Shown: positions 21,908-33,338, counted from the stretch's first letter. The stretch is DNA of 64,000 bases from Prorocentrum cordatum (GCA_963575745.1 CAUYUJ010014751.1:210125-274124); one strand, 5' to 3'. A program made the numbers and translations. Notes: a model not told the origin generated them from the letters alone.

Positions 21908-22873
21908 GTGGGCCAGATGAAAAATTGGGCTTGTCCTCGTGCCAAGCAATGTGGGTACCCCTTCAACTATTCGTGGCGCTCGTCGTGTCGCTTGTGCGGC
22001 CACGCGCCGAATAAGCCTGTCGTTGGCGAGCCCCCACCGCCGCGAAGGAGCTGGGTGCGCCCCCCAAGATCTCAGAGAAGTACCATGACCCACCCAATCC
22101 CACGGACGATCAGATCGAGGTCTTCGCCGCCATGTCGGCTCGAGATTTCGACGCTATCAGTGACGGGTGGCATCCGAGGGTGGTTGGGCGTGCGCGCGCT
22201 GCGCGGGCCATGCTCCAGGGCGAGCCGCGGGGGTGCGCTAAGCAAGCGCACGTCCAGCAAGACGTCCTCCAACAGAAGCTCGAGAAGGCCAAGTCCAAAC
22301 TCGAGCGGGCCAGGGCCGCTCTCGCGCAGTCCATGCAGGCTGCTGCCCACGCCAAGGCCGAGCTGGACGACGCCCAGGCCGCCGCTGATGCAGCAGCCGC
22401 CAAGGCCGCCCAGGCCATCATCAGCCTTGCTCCGCCCCAGGCCGCCTTCCATACCTGGGCCAAGGGCGTTCGCGGGCGGGCGCCAGCTGAGGAGGGCCCC
22501 AAGGAGAAACATGCGCGCGTGCTCGAGCAACTGGATGCGATGGCTCAAGAGCTTCGCTGGGGCGGTTCTCCTGATGCTGCCCCCGCTGCAGGCGCCCCTC
22601 CGCCTCCTCCTGCGCGCGGCGCCGCAGGCAGCGAGGCAAATTGCGACTCAACAGGCGCTGCTCCAACCGCAGGAGGGCTCGACACAGCCGTTCCCCATCG
22701 ACATGGAGGTCGGCAGCCTGCTTGGCGACCACTCCTTCATCGAGGAGATGGAACCCAATCGCGGCATCAAGCGCGAGTTGGCCGCCAGCCTTTTCCTGGA
22801 GGCCATGGAGAGACTCGCGAAGAAGGCTCGTTCCTGCAGCGAATCGAGTCAGCCACCACAGCACCCTGTTTAG
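21908..22873 (+). pseudogene. LINE-1 ORF1: zinc-finger and coiled-coil protein
   Basis: The first part (frame from 21908) has a zinc-finger-like segment, WACPRAKQCGYPFNYSWRSS followed by CRLCG, resembling a RanBP2-type finger with unusual spacing. A frameshift near 22050 moves the reading into the frame of 22132. That frame continues with DFDAISDGWHP, a long Ala/Lys/Glu-rich coiled coil (VLQQKLEKAKSKLERARAAL, about 22260-22420) and EEGPKEKHARVLEQLDAMAQ. A second frame change near 22610 leads to the acidic end. ORF1 proteins of LINEs bind RNA and multimerise through coiled coils, which fits. Confidence 0.6.
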
Positions 22874-23870
22874 CTACACCTTCGTGACGTCGAACGTCAC
22901 GGGCCTGGCTGGTCTGGATAAGCTTCTAGCGGATTCGGAAGTACGCCAGGCCGATGCAGTATGTCTTCAGAATCGCCAGCAGCTCGACGGCACCACCCTC
23001 GAGCATCGGCTGCGACGCGCAGGGTGGCATGCGCGTGCTGGAGCAGCTGATCCCAAGTCTGACAAGGGCACGACAGGAGGGGTTGGCATGATGATGGCAG
23101 CCCATGGCCTCAGCGCGCTGGAATTGGTTCCAACAGACATTGCGCCTGGCAGAGTTGTCGCGCCTCGCTGTGGCAGTCTTTGTGCTGGCGGCTTTCTGTG
23201 GACAGGCGTGTGCCATTGTCATGGCATCGGACTGGCCGCGGCGAGCTGGCCCATCCTAATGCAAAGTCCGTGAACGAACCAAGCAGTTTGACATGCCCTT
23301 CGTCATCCAAGGTGATCGGGATGTTACGCCAGAGATTCTGAGAGGTTCGATGTGGGTAGACAGCCTGGACGCGGCGGTCTTCGCCCCATCTTTCCCGACG
23401 TGCTCGCGTGCAGGTGACATCGAGTGTCTAGGCTACTTCGTTGTGCATCGCTCACTGCAGTGCGGTCATGTCGTGCGTGTCCTCTCGTCGGTGGCCACCG
23501 GGCCGCGCAAGCCCGTGCTGCTGCATCTTCCCTCTTCGGTTCCAGATGTGCTTGTGCTCAGAGCGTCTGCGCCCCGACGATCTCCCCGTGCCAGGCCTCT
23601 CGGTTGCGAGGCGCGCGATTGGCAACGACGATGGCAACAATTCCAACAGACAGTTCCGCGACCAGCAGGCGCTGTGCACGACGTGTGGACTGGGTTCGTG
23701 GGCCTCTCAGAGCAGCAGTTCCTTGACATCTACCAGGTTAACGCCACGCATGCAGATGCGCACGCTGGTCGTGGACGTGGGTTGCGGCTGGATCAAGGTC
23801 GGCGTCATGCTCCTCGCCGGCTACCCTTCCCTCGTCTGGGCGCCCTCGCTGTCTGGTGGAGGCGCGTGAC
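22870..23870 (+). pseudogene. LINE-1 ORF2 endonuclease domain
   Basis: It starts with SNVTGLAGLDKLL and ADAVCLQNRQQL (the strand carrying the metal-binding Glu in active enzymes; here it reads LQN), then GTTGGVGMMMAAHG. After a frame change near 23270 it continues with PFVIQGDRDVTPEIL, where active apurinic-type nucleases have GDWN. Then comes IECLGYFVVHRSL, in place of the usual DYF motif. Substituted catalytic positions plus the frame change show decay. The domain would nick target DNA for target-primed reverse transcription. Confidence 0.6.
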
Positions 23871-24239
23871 GTACGCTTTTCACAACCTGAGTTTCTGGCA
23901 CCCGCCCCAGTTCCGCCAGCGTACGCTGGCTGTGTTCAACGTGCTTTTGCACGTGGCGCAGGCGCGCTTCGCCACCTCATTTGGCGATGCACAAGCGTGG
24001 TTGGCTGCTCTGGGCGGTGCCAGAGACGCGTCGCATGAGCTGGCTCGATGTTTCGAACCAGGGGCCCGCGCCATAGCTGCTCGAGAGCACAAGACGGCGG
24101 CTAACGCCAAGAGCACCAGCTGGCGCCAGTGGGTTTGGGACCATTTCGTCGGTGGAGCCGCTGCCCTTTTTGCAATCGCTCGCCCTCGGACGCCGTGGCA
24201 CTCTACTCAGCGCTTCGGCGGGGGGGCAATCTTTTGCCC

Positions 24240-25600
24240 GCCCCAGCGTCTCGCCAGCAGGAGATGGACGCCCTCGCCGCCGAGTGGTGCCGCTGGCGCA
24301 AAGTAGGTCAGCCTCACGAGCCACTCGCGTGGCCTGCAGATCTCGGGCCCATGTTCCCCGGGCCAACCGTCAGGGAGATGAGGATGGTCCTTCCTTCGTT
24401 CGTTTCCTGCTCGCTCGGGTTGCGGCTTCGGCGGGGTTTCGCCTCGCCTGTTCGACCGTCTCCCTGGCGCGGTCACCGAAGTTCTCGTCCGGTTAGTCCT
24501 GGCCGCCGAGCTGCAGTGCAAATGGCCAGATACGTGCAGCAACGTCGCCTTCCCTGTACAGCGCACAGGGGGCCTCAGGCCGATCGGCCTTCTACATTGC
24601 GTCGCGCGCCTGCAGGGCCGCCTTCGCAGACCTCCTGCGCGAGCCTGGCAGGCGCGCAACTTTCGCGACCTCTGGCGGGCCGCGGCTGGACGCGGCTCGG
24701 ACAGGCTGGTTTGGGCACAGTCTGCCGCGACTGAGTGGGCCCAGGGCCGCGGCTTCGCCAGTGGATTAATTCCCCTCGATCTGGAGAAAGCTTTTGAGCA
24801 GATCTCTCACGCGCGAGCGCTTGCAGCAGCGATCGCCGCCAGCTTCGCCTCGCGCCAGCTTTAGTTGCTCATTCAGTTGTATCGTGCCGCGCGGGTTCTA
24901 TACCTGGGCGGCAGGGTATCGGAGTGCATTCGCGCGTTGCAAGCTGTCATGCCAGGATGCCACTTTGCTGCCCTCGTGCTACAACTCGTAGTTTTGCAGC
25001 CACTCGACGCCGTGGGTCGCGCCTTCCCCGCCGTTGAGAAGGGGGCGGTGGTTGGCGACTTCGGGCTGCAGCTGTGGTCGGGAAGAGCATGTTGCCAGAG
25101 ACTTAGCAGGCGCGACGGAACTAGTTCACCCTGGATTAGCCAGAATAGATGTGAAGATCAAGCGTACCAAGAGCAAGTTCGGCGCCTCGTCGGTCGACCT
25201 GCGTCAGCAGCTCCAGGATCGGGCGAGGTGGCTCTCGGTCCAGGGGGTCGCCACTGAGCGCAATCTAGGCATTGATTTTTCTGAGGGTCGCCGCGTTCGG
25301 CATGACCTAGCGCCGCCAGCGCGTGCGCGACGCGACAAGCTGCTCTCGTTTGGTCGCCTCCTGAAGCGTAAGCAACTGCATCACATGTCCAGTCAACTGT
25401 TTTGTCTTCTGTGTTGTACGGACACCAGGTCCTCGGCGCTGGCGACGCAGAATTGCGCGAGGCTCGTCACCGGCAGGCGCAAGTTGAAGCAGCGAGGGTT
25501 GATGGCCGTTCTGTCTCGCTCATGTTGCAGCTCTCGGATGTTGTCAAGGTCGACCCTGCTTGCAAGTTGTGCAAGGGCCCCTTGATGGTCCTTGCCTCCG
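24240..25600 (+). pseudogene. LINE-1 ORF2 reverse transcriptase domain
   Basis: The linker (EMDALAAEWCRWRKVGQPHE) is followed by RT fingers (GGLRPIGLLHCVARLQGRLR), motif A (SGLIPLDLEKAFEQISHARA, about 24755-24815) and the motif B region (ALQAVMPGCHFAALVLQL, about 24935). A TAG stop interrupts at 24862. Motif C with the catalytic DD pair is not found in any frame near 25070. The thumb follows in another frame (KIKRTKSKFGASSVDLRQQL, TERNLGIDFSEGRR). It is dead, but the family is recognisable as the dinoflagellate LINE type whose palm has LDLEKAFE. Confidence 0.65.
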
Positions 25601-26039
25601 CCGTCTGGGACTCCTGGATACCCCGCTCTCTTCTTTGCAGTGGCTTAGAGGAAGCCTGGAGTGGGCTCCCAGAGCTTGTCTCCGCATGGCAAAGCATGCG
25701 TGGCCCTTTCAGCGCCTGTGTAGCCTCAGCGCTGCGACACGGCATCGCCATGCAAGGCCTCCAGCGGCCCCGCCCATCATTTGGAAGTTTGTATCCTCTC
25801 GACCTCTCCCCTCTCGCTCTCGGGTCGGTTTTGGGTCGTTTGGTGGGCGGGTGGATTTGGAAGCGGGTCGCGGACCACTTGGAGCGTCCTGAGTTTGGAA
25901 ACGTTTTTCTTTTGCACCCTCTCTTGAAGGTGGCCCGCAGCAAAAAGGTCAGCCCTCAGGGCGCAGCATATCTTCGCAGTGCAGTTTCAGGCGGACAGTG
26001 GCCCCTTCGGCGTCAGTTTGATGCTGGGCTCCCGCAGCA

Positions 26040-27187
26040 GTGGCAGTGCTTAGCGTGTGGTGAGGCCCCTGCAACGCTTCAGCATCGTCACCACTCCTGT
26101 CGCTGTCCAGAAGAACCGCGTGGGGCCTCGCCGCCGCTCTTGACAGGCAGACTGGCACTTGCGCGTCGGGATGAGCTGCCCCGTCTCCTGGCCGAGCGTT
26201 TGCTTGCTCCTGTGTCCGTCCTGGCTCCGGCTCCTAGGCCCCCAGTGCTCTGGCTTCTCGGGGGTGGTCTCCTGCGGGGCCGGTGCGCGCGACGGCTTTT
26301 CGTCGCTGGCCCAACAAGGCCTCGGCTGGTCCTGCGCCCAGGTTTTCCAGGACACACGCCGCGCCGAGGCCACCTTTGCGGGCTCTTCTCAGCACCCTGC
26401 AGCAGACGTTGACGCCCTCGAGCTGCGGGCGCTGCTTCAAGGCTTGCGCTTCTCACTGCCAGGCACAAGCTTCTACAGTGACTCTGGATTTTCAGTGGGT
26501 GGTGTGCTCGAGCGCGGCCCTGTCAAAACGTGCTCAGCCAAAAGTACCTGGGCCGAGTTGTGGCGCGTGGCGCGGCACAAGATTGCGGGCTGGGGGGAGG
26601 GGGGGGGGGCGGGCGGTCTCTTTGGTCAAAGTCAAAGGTCATGCTGAGCATGCGGCCGTTGCACCGGGCCAAGTTTCTACCTTCCACAAAGTTGGGAATG
26701 AATTCGCCGATCAGTATGCCAAGCAGGCGTCTGAGTTCTCTCGCCTCCCGAGCTCGGTTCGTGCTCAGATCGATGCCCATGCCGAAGTTCTGGCTGAGCT
26801 CGCCACGTGGGTGGCTAAGGTTGGCCCATCCATGGTGGCAGGCGACGCCCTTCATGTGTCCAGGCGGCGCGAGGCGAAACCCCGGGCTCCCGCGCTCGCC
26901 GTCCGGCCTCCGGAGCCTCCGGTCACCCCTCGCAGCTTGCTCGCGGCCGATTTCGGGCACGCTCGGGTGGCCTTGGCGGGAGGCAGGCTCTACGTCGTTC
27001 GCCCTTTCGAGCTGGCCAGCGCGGGGCAATGGTGCGTTGCACGTGCTGCCCGCGGTGCGAGCGGGCCCGCCTGGTCTGTCGCCTGCCCGGGGCCCGCTCC
27101 AGGTCTGTCGCGGGGGGGGATAGGTGCAGGGGGCGATGCTGCCTCGATCCTGGATCGCCCATTGATCGCCGATGGCGGCCTGGTAGC
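26040..27187 (+). pseudogene. LINE-1 ORF2 zinc finger and RNase H C-terminus
   Basis: A CCHC-like finger (CLACGEAPATLQHRHHSC, about 26050-26100) precedes an RNase H domain: DVDALELRALLQGLRF with the catalytic Glu and TSFYSDSGFSVGGVL with the catalytic Asp. A frame change near 26600, at a G-run, leads to SLVKVKGHAEHAAV and KVGNEFADQYAKQAS with the last Asp. The coding sequence ends close to a GGA array. The CCHC plus RNase H layout matches the LINE at 35-40 kb. Confidence 0.65.
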
Positions 27188-28165
27188 CCAGGAGGAGGAG
27201 GAGGAGGAGGAGGAGGGGAGGAGGAGGAGGAGGAGGAGGAGGAGGAGGAGGAGGAGGAGGAGGAGGAGGAGGAGGGGGAGGGGGAGGAGGAGGAGAGGAG
27301 GAGGAGGAGGAGGAGGAGGAGGAGGAGGAGGAGGAGGAGGAGGAGGAGGAGGAGGAGGAGGAGGAGGAGGAGGGAGGAGGAAGAGGAGGAGGAGGAGGAG
27401 AGGAGGAGGAGGAGGAGGAGGAGGAGGAGGAGGAGGAGGAGGTATCAAGTCAACCACCAGTGGCATCCGCCGCGCGGGAGGCGGAGATCCCCTCCTCGGG
27501 CCTCTCCGTCGGCGGGCTCTCTGGTGCCGGCGGCGGTTCCTCCACCCGCGCACCCGTCCGACGACAGGCCCCGCGAGGCGCCCTCGCCGCCGCTGCTGCG
27601 GAGGGGCAGGAGTGCAGCGGCTTGGTGTGTCGGCGGTTCGGATCGAAGCTCTCCGCAATGTCGAGTCGAGGAGGAGGAGGAGGAGGAGGAGGAGGAGGAG
27701 GAGGAGGAGGAGGAGGAGGAGGAGGAGGAGGAGGAGGAGGAGGGAGGAGGAGGAGGAGAGGAGGGAGGAGGAGGGGATGAGGAGGAGGGGAGGAGGAGGA
27801 GGAGGAGGAGGAGGAGAGGAGGAGGAGGAGAGAGGGACCAGGAGGAGGGGGAGGGGAGAGGAGGGAGGAGGGAGGAGGAGGAGAGGAGGAGGAGGGAGGA
27901 GGAGGAGGAGGAGGAGGAGAGGAGGAGGAGGGGAGGAGGAGGAGGAGGAGGAGGAGGAGGAGGAGGCGGAGGAGGAGGAGGAGGAGGGGGAGGAGGAGGA
28001 GGAGGAGGAGGAGGGAGGAGGAGGAGGAGGAGGAGGAGGAGGAGGAGGAGGAGGAGGATGACCAGGAGGAGGGGGAGGTGGAGAAGGAGGAGGAGGAGGA
28101 GGAGGAGGAGGAGGAGGAGGAGGAGGAGGAGGAGGAGGAGGAGGAGGGGAAGGCAGGGGGAGGAG
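27188..28165. repeat. Long (GGA)n arrays split by a 220-bp unique segment
   Basis: GGA repeats fill 27188-27443 and 27667-28165. The middle segment (27444-27666) is unique and GC-rich, with open frames on both strands but no recognised domain. The poly-Glu, poly-Arg and poly-Gly frames are repeat artefacts. Confidence 0.9.
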
Positions 28166-29142
28166 GTCGGATGAGAGGGATGTGAGGGAGGAGCAGGGCT
28201 CTGTCCGGGAGGGTGGAGGTGGGGGATAACCAGAAGGGAAGAGGAGAGGGAGGGGGGAAGAGTTTTTTTCAACAGGCGCGGCGCCGAACGTGCATGGGCT
28301 CTGCAAGGCGACTCGGGCACAAACCCGACAACGTGAGAAAATGCCCGAGCACCTCCCCCCAAAGGGGAGGGGGGGAAGAGGAGGGAGCAGCTGAGGAGGA
28401 GGACAGAGACTTGGGAGAAGGAGGAAGAGGGCATCAGGAATGCAATGCGTGTTTCACTGGCCACGCTGGTTTGCATCGCCGCCGAGGGCGCGTTGGCACG
28501 CCCGTCGAACGAAGGCAGCCTGCCGGGTACAGCCCAAGCGCCCTCGGCCGAGCGTGCACAAGCCAAACTATCCGCCCCCGCCCCCGCCTCCTGCTCATCC
28601 TCTGCCTCCGCGTCTTTGCCCTCGTGCCCCTTCTGGTCCTCTCCCTCCCCATCCCCCTCCTCCGGGCCTCCCTCCCCCTCGTCCTCGTGCCGCGAATCCT
28701 CGTCTTCATCGCCATCGCGCTCCCCTTCCTCCTCCTCCTCCCTTCCTCCTCCTCCTCCTCCTCCTCCTCCTCCTCCTACACAAGCAATCTCAACTGAGCG
28801 TGGATATCCCCCCTCCTCGCCACCTCGCCCCCCGTCCCCGATCCGTCGCCCTCCAGCCCCCATCTCTCCTGCTCGCTTCCCCCTCCCCGCCTCTTCCCCC
28901 TTCCCCCCTCCCCCCTCATCCTTCCCCCCTCTTCCCCCACCTTGACCCCTTCCCCCTTCCCTCTTCCCGCCTCTTTCCCCCCTCATCCTTCCCCCCTTGA
29001 CCCTTCCTCCCTCCTCCCCCTCTCCCTCGCTGCACAGCGCCTCGCCTGCTGGAGGTCTCCAGAGGTTCCCCGCAACACGCAAGAGGACCCCAGACGCACA
29101 AGGCCTTGGAGCCTGCCTTCCTCTCTCTAGGGGGCAAGCAAA
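28166..29142. other. Low-complexity stretch without a recognisable gene
   Basis: G-rich and GGA-like at the left end. A unique segment (28430-28600) with ordinary open frames has no recognised domain. TCC repeats follow (28725-28780), then a C-rich/CT-rich tract (28800-29035). Confidence 0.6.
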
Positions 29143-29278
29143 CCTACCTCGCTTCTGACCACTCTCGCTTCCAAGAGATGCCAAGCGATGCCAAACTACG
29201 GCCTGTACTGGTCAGGCCGCTTGACGAGGAGGCGCGTGGTACGACTTGGTTTTGCCTGGAACCGAAACCGGGGTAGGT
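29143..29278. mobile_element. TIR-E, 136-bp inverted-repeat element, copy 2
   Basis: Homologous to 7340-7476 in the same orientation, starting ACCTACCTCGCTTCTGACCA and ending CGAAACCGGGGTAGGT. Shared inner blocks include GAGGCGCGTGGTA and ACTTGGTTTTG. The following 29279-29612 has no recognised gene. Confidence 0.65.
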
Positions 29279-29612
29279 AATTCACGCTCTGACTCTCCCC
29301 CCTCCATCCCTGTGGCCTCTCGCCCAGCCGAAGACGGCCGCGCGGAGGGGGCTCGGTTAACTCGCGGTTGGCGAAACTGGGAGGCGCAGCTGCGCCACCG
29401 TAGGGCTTGGACGGCGGAGGAAGGATGCAGGGATGGTACGCCTTCTCCCTCATCTGCCTTCCTCCTCTCATCCCCCCTGCGGAGGAGGGGGAGGGAGGAG
29501 GGAGGACAATCTTCCTCCTGCTTTGATTACAAGAGGAGGCTCAGAACTGGAGTCAGTCCTTGCCGGTGTTCGCAGCGGAGTCCAGCATCGGCGACGAGAG
29601 CTTCCATGGACG

Positions 29613-29634
29613 CCCCCCCCCCCCCCCCCCCCCC
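29613..29634. repeat. Homopolymer run of 22 C
   Basis: Twenty-two consecutive C residues follow TTCCATGGACG. Long G/C homopolymers are prone to length errors in replication and in sequencing. Confidence 0.9.
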
Positions 29635-29639
29635 AGAAA

Positions 29640-29825
29640 AGGAGAACGAAGGCGATGCCCAGAAGAAGACGGCGATGCCGTCCTGCCCTCCGCGGGCCTC
29701 GAGGTCGGCGACGACGCGCTGGATGAAGTCCGCCATCTGCGGCGTGCTGCGCAGATGCACTGCGCGGCGGTAGCCCTCCTCCGTCAGGGGGAGGCTGGCG
29801 CCTGCTGGCAGGGAGAGGTGGAGGG
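29640..29825 (-). CDS. Unidentified coding-like fragment
   Basis: On the minus strand this short segment reads as ordinary protein (PAGASLPLTEEGYRRAVHLR then STPQMADFIQRVVADLEARG). It is bounded by the GGA array on one side and the C homopolymer on the other. I do not recognise the family. It could be an exon or a retroelement fragment captured between simple repeats. Confidence 0.2.
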
Positions 29826-30085
29826 AGGAGGAGGAGGAGGAGGAGGAGGAGAGGAGGAGGAGGAGGAGGAGGAGGAGGAGGAGGAGGAGGAGGAGGAGGA
29901 GGAGGAGGAGGAGGAGGAGGAGGAGGAGGAGGAGGAGGAGGAGGAGGAGGAGGAGGAGGAGGAGGAGGAGGATGAGCAGGAGGAGGAGGAGGAGGAGGAG
30001 GAGGAGGAGGAGGAGGAGGAGGAGGAGGAGGGGGAGGAGAAGGAGGAGGAGGAGGGGGGGAGGAGGGGGAGGAGGAGGGGGACGT
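29819..30085. repeat. (GGA)n array
   Basis: About 265 bp of GGA repeats ends immediately upstream of the second LINE fragment. The 100-residue poly-Glu leading into the next open frame comes from this array and is not part of the LINE protein. Confidence 0.9.
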
Positions 30086-30309
30086 GGCTCCGGAGGCGCC
30101 TTGTAGCCGTCCGCACCCTCTCCTTGGCCGGCGGCGACCGCTGTCAGGCACGCGCGTCCGCCCGCAGCCGCCGCGGCATGCCCTGGTGGAGCAACCGCCG
30201 CGCCGGCAAGGGCAGCGGGGATGCGGAGCCTTCCCGTGCTCCCGTGCCCCAGTGGACGTGGAGGCACTGTGGTTGTGAGAGAGACGATGAGAGGATGCGG
30301 AGCTACAGA

Positions 30310-30900
30310 GTAGGCAAGCGACCATGGAGCGCGCCCGTGTCCGACGGAGGAGGCGATGACGCGGCTGACGCGCCGCCGAGGCTTGCCGTCGTACCGGCGG
30401 CAACGGGACTCCGGCCACCAGCGGGAGTTTCGAAGCAGGACCGCGAGCTCAGAATCGCGGAGCTCGACCAGCTCATGGCGCTGGGGAAGAACGCGGGCAA
30501 CACGGCGATGGTCAAGAGGTACCAGGCCGTGCGGGCCTACAAGGAGAAGCAGGCGCAGGAGCCGCCTGCGCCGCTCTTGCAGGGCGACGTCAGCTGCTTC
30601 GACCTGTCGGACTGCGACGCGCTGTTCGGGATCGAGGACGTGTATGAGGTCACGGAGGACCGCAAGTGTGTCAAGGAGCGGAAGGACTAGCTGGTCGGGG
30701 GCAGAACCCAGCTGGCGACGCAACTCTTTAGGAAGATACAGCAGACCGCGGGCAAGCTCAAGTCCGAGCACCAGAGGCACAAGGAGCGGCTCGCCAACAA
30801 GAAGCGCAGGACCGACGGGGAGCAGTGGACGCCACGGCCGCGGACTCTGGTGCGGGCGACGGAGGTACGAATGCTGCTGCTCCCGGCACACCTGCTCGTG
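30310..30900 (+). pseudogene. LINE-2 ORF1 with an in-frame TAG
   Basis: A helical, charged segment (VSKQDRELRIAELDQLMALG, then NAGNTAMVKRYQAVRAYKEK) and an acidic segment (CFDLSDCDALFGIEDVYEVT) end at a TAG (30688). In the same frame the sequence continues as LVGGRTQLATQLFRKIQQTA and SEHQRHKERLANKKRR. The single TAG therefore splits what looks like one ORF1 protein with a basic C-terminus. Either a nonsense mutation or readthrough could explain it. Confidence 0.45.
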
Positions 30901-31229
30901 ACGTCAGCCAGCTGGCCGTTCCCGTTGCGCCGGCCACCGATGTGCGACAACGAGCGGCAGCACTGCTCCCGGAAGGTAACAAAAAAAGCCGCGGGCAAGG
31001 GCAACAAGCGGCGGGGCTGGGGGCTCTGCCGCGCCCGCACCGGGCAGCTGCAGCCGAGCGTGTGGAGCGGGGGGTGAGGCGGGGCGGACGGAGGGGGAGT
31101 AAGTGCGCGGCGGTGCGAGACGCCTCCGGGAATCTTCTTCCTGCCGCCGCCGCTGACGCCTCCGCCGCCTCCCTCTTGATCGTCCCCCCTTTTCCACCCG
31201 GGAGCCTACCGTAGTGTGCCCGACCCCCC

Positions 31230-32445
31230 TCTCGACTTGGCGCTGGGCCTGGAAGGCCTGGAGTGGACTGAGCGTGGCCAGAGATCGCTAGATGGCTCGG
31301 ATCGCCCACGCACTGCCAGGAACTCCCAGCAACATGAGCCAATTTTGGAATCGGGTGGGGGAGAGCCTTTTTTGTGTAGAAACGCGCAACTCCACGTGCT
31401 GGAGTGGCCTCGAGCAACACTTGGATAGCGGGGCAACACCGCGGGTCGTCCGTGTGCCAGGGGATCACCGTCGAGCCGGACGATGTGCGCAGCTCAGAGG
31501 ATCAGCTTCTGAAGATGGGATGTACGGAGTGGGTCACTGTAGGCCTCGGAAGTTGCCGGAGCTGGGGGTTTGCCAGCAGGACAGGGGATATGTGTGCGGC
31601 CCTTTGTCGGCATGGGCCTGCCTCCCACCAGTGCATCTTTGCCTCTCCCGCACCGCGTCCGTGTACGATGGGTCAACGCCTGCATCCCAGAGGGCTTCCT
31701 CCTGGCCAGCCTCTACCTTCCCCAGGGCAACCCGCTGAGGGAGGACGGAGGGCGCATCCTGGCGAGACTGGGAGAACTCCTCTACGGATGGGGGCTCCCC
31801 TACGTGATCGGAGGCGATTGGAACACCACGCCTCAGACGCTTGCTGCTGCAGGCTGGGTCGATCGGCTCGGGGGGGTTCTTGTCACCCATGCCCAGTACG
31901 CATGTGTCTCAACCAGCAGGTGCTGGAGGATCATCGATTATTTCGTGATGTCTGCAGGACTGGCCAAGAGCGTTGCGAGCTGCGAGGTCCACGACGACAC
32001 CCTCCACCGCCACGCACTGGCCCGTCCGTGCCACCCTCTCGGGCGCCCCGCTGGCGCCGACCACCTGGATCCCCGAGGCCCCCGAGCCTTTCCCCGTGGA
32101 GCCTGCTATGGGACCCCACCAGGAGGTGCCGTCTTGGGAGGACTTGCTCGGGGCCGCGAGGCTCCGCGGTGACCGGGAGGCCTTGGACAAGTGTTACCAG
32201 CTTTTTCTGGAGCGCCTGGAAGCCGAGCTCGGTGTCTACCACGTGGTTCAGGGCCAGTCGGAGTACTTGGGCAGGAGGGTGCCGTCGAAGAGGGTCCAGG
32301 TGTCCGCCCTTCGTGTCTCTGGAGGCTGCTACCCGCTTGGCTCGTCCGAAAGTCGTGGTTGGAGGCAGGTCTCGAAGTAGTTTCAGGAGCTGTACCACTT
32401 GCGCCGCGCCGACAAGGAAGGTGGCGGGGCAAGCACCATGACAAT
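31230..32445 (+). pseudogene. LINE-2 endonuclease domain
   Basis: The best part (frame of 31570) reads RWVNACIPEGFLLASLYLPQ, then LPYVIGGDWNTTPQTLAAAG with the conserved GDWN of apurinic-type endonucleases, and RCWRIIDYFVMSAGLAKSV with the DYF motif. The segment after VHDDTLHRHALARP should carry the final His but changes frame. The N-terminal part upstream of 31570 is scrambled between frames. It is the same general family as LINE-1 of this window (shared TP..L and WVD.L pattern). Confidence 0.6.
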
Positions 32446-32447
32446 CA

Positions 32448-32990
32448 TTGTTAAGCATGTGCGCGGCCCTTGCCGCCTCAAGGAGACTGTTGAGTGGCAG
32501 AGCTGGCAGCCTGATCGGGTCAATCTTTCTGGACGCTACAGAGGCATCGCTCCGAGCTCGAGGGGAATCAGCAACTGAGCTAGCCAAACAACTGGGAAGA
32601 GCCTTCGCGGCTGATCGTCAGAAAAGATGGCGTAAGTCGGTGGAGGAAGCTGTGGAGCGAGGCGGAGGTAAATCGCACACGTTCGTGAAGGCCGCCATCG
32701 GCTGGGTCCCTGAGAACGTCGATGGCAAAACGAAATGGACTCATCTGCCACCTAGCCAACAAGATCAAGTTGACCAGCTGTGTAAGGACTGGGTCAAAAT
32801 GTGGACGCCTTCCGCGAAGACGCCCGATTTTCCTGAACCGATTGAGTACCTCACTGACGAGATTCGCAAGCAAGCGGCCGACAAGGACTGTGCCGTTGCC
32901 GGTGTATGCCAGCCTGCCCGTCAACCAGCAGGGCCAAGTCCCAGCATTGCTACGAATTCCAACACAAACGAGAACATGATTTCAGTATGA
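32448..32990 (+). CDS. LINE-2 linker fragment between endonuclease and missing RT (180 codons)
   Basis: An uninterrupted frame of ordinary composition: ESATELAKQLGRAFAADRQK, then HTFVKAAIGWVPENVDG and WTHLPPSQQDQVDQLCKDWV. It follows the endonuclease in the same orientation and resembles the helical linker before RT in this LINE type. The frame ends at TGA just before the GGA array. The ATG is probably not a true start. Confidence 0.4.
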   Translation: MLSMCAALAASRRLLSGRAGSLIGSIFLDATEASLRARGESATELAKQLGRAFAADRQKRWRKSVEEAVERGGGKSHTFVKAAIGWVPENVDGKTKWTHLPPSQQDQVDQLCKDWVKMWTPSAKTPDFPEPIEYLTDEIRKQAADKDCAVAGVCQPARQPAGPSPSIATNSNTNENMISV

Positions 32991-33009
32991 CCGGGCCCAC
33001 CCGTTTCAG

Positions 33010-33225
33010 GATGAGGAGGAAGAGGAATAGGAGGAGGAGGGGGAAGAAGGAGGAGGAGGAGGAGGAGGAGGAGGAGGAGAGGAGGAGGAGGAGGAGGAGG
33101 AGGAGGAGAGGAGAGAAGGAAGAAGAAGAGGAGGGGGGGGGAGGGAAGGAGAGGAGGAGGGAGGAGGAGGAGGAGGAGGAGGAGGGGATGAGGAGGAGCG
33201 GGGCAGGAGGGAGGAGGACCAGAAG
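33010..33225. repeat. (GGA)n array at the LINE-2 3' break
   Basis: GGA repeats with GAAGAAGA interruptions directly abut the LINE-2 sequence. Confidence 0.85.
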
Positions 33226-33338
33226 GAATCTAACATGTACGTAGCACCCCGCAATTGCGGATAAGAGTGATGGGGCGGGCGCGGGCGACGCGGGCGTCGA
33301 GCCGGCGGACCTCGTGGCCCTCACCTTCCCTGTCGATG

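Larger units (their letters stand above)
21740..27187 (+). mobile_element. LINE-1: non-LTR retrotransposon with spliced leader at its 5' end, decayed
   Basis: A plus-strand element of about 5.4 kb. It starts with an exact dinoflagellate SL, then ORF1 (zinc finger + coiled coil), then ORF2 (apurinic-type endonuclease, RT, CCHC-like finger, RNase H). It ends directly at a GGA array. Several frameshifts and at least one stop make it a pseudogene, but it appears full length. The SL shows that the inserted copy came from a trans-spliced mRNA. Confidence 0.8.
30300..33000 (+). mobile_element. LINE-2 fragment: ORF1 and endonuclease part of a non-LTR element
   Basis: A plus-strand LINE remnant with ORF1 (30310-30900), endonuclease (31230-32170) and the linker towards the RT (to 32990). 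The RT and RNase H are missing: the sequence ends at a GGA array at 33010. Loss of the 3' part is the opposite of usual 5' truncation, so recombination within the repeat arrays is more likely than incomplete reverse transcription. Confidence 0.6.

Noticed and set aside
27188-28306. Open frames with long poly-Glu, poly-Gly and poly-Arg over the GGA arrays
   Set aside because: Repeat artefacts; only the plus-strand RNase H part before 27187 is real coding sequence.
29560-30690. 376-codon frame as a single protein
   Set aside because: The middle 100 residues are poly-Glu from a GGA array; only the C-terminal part (LINE-2 ORF1) is credible.
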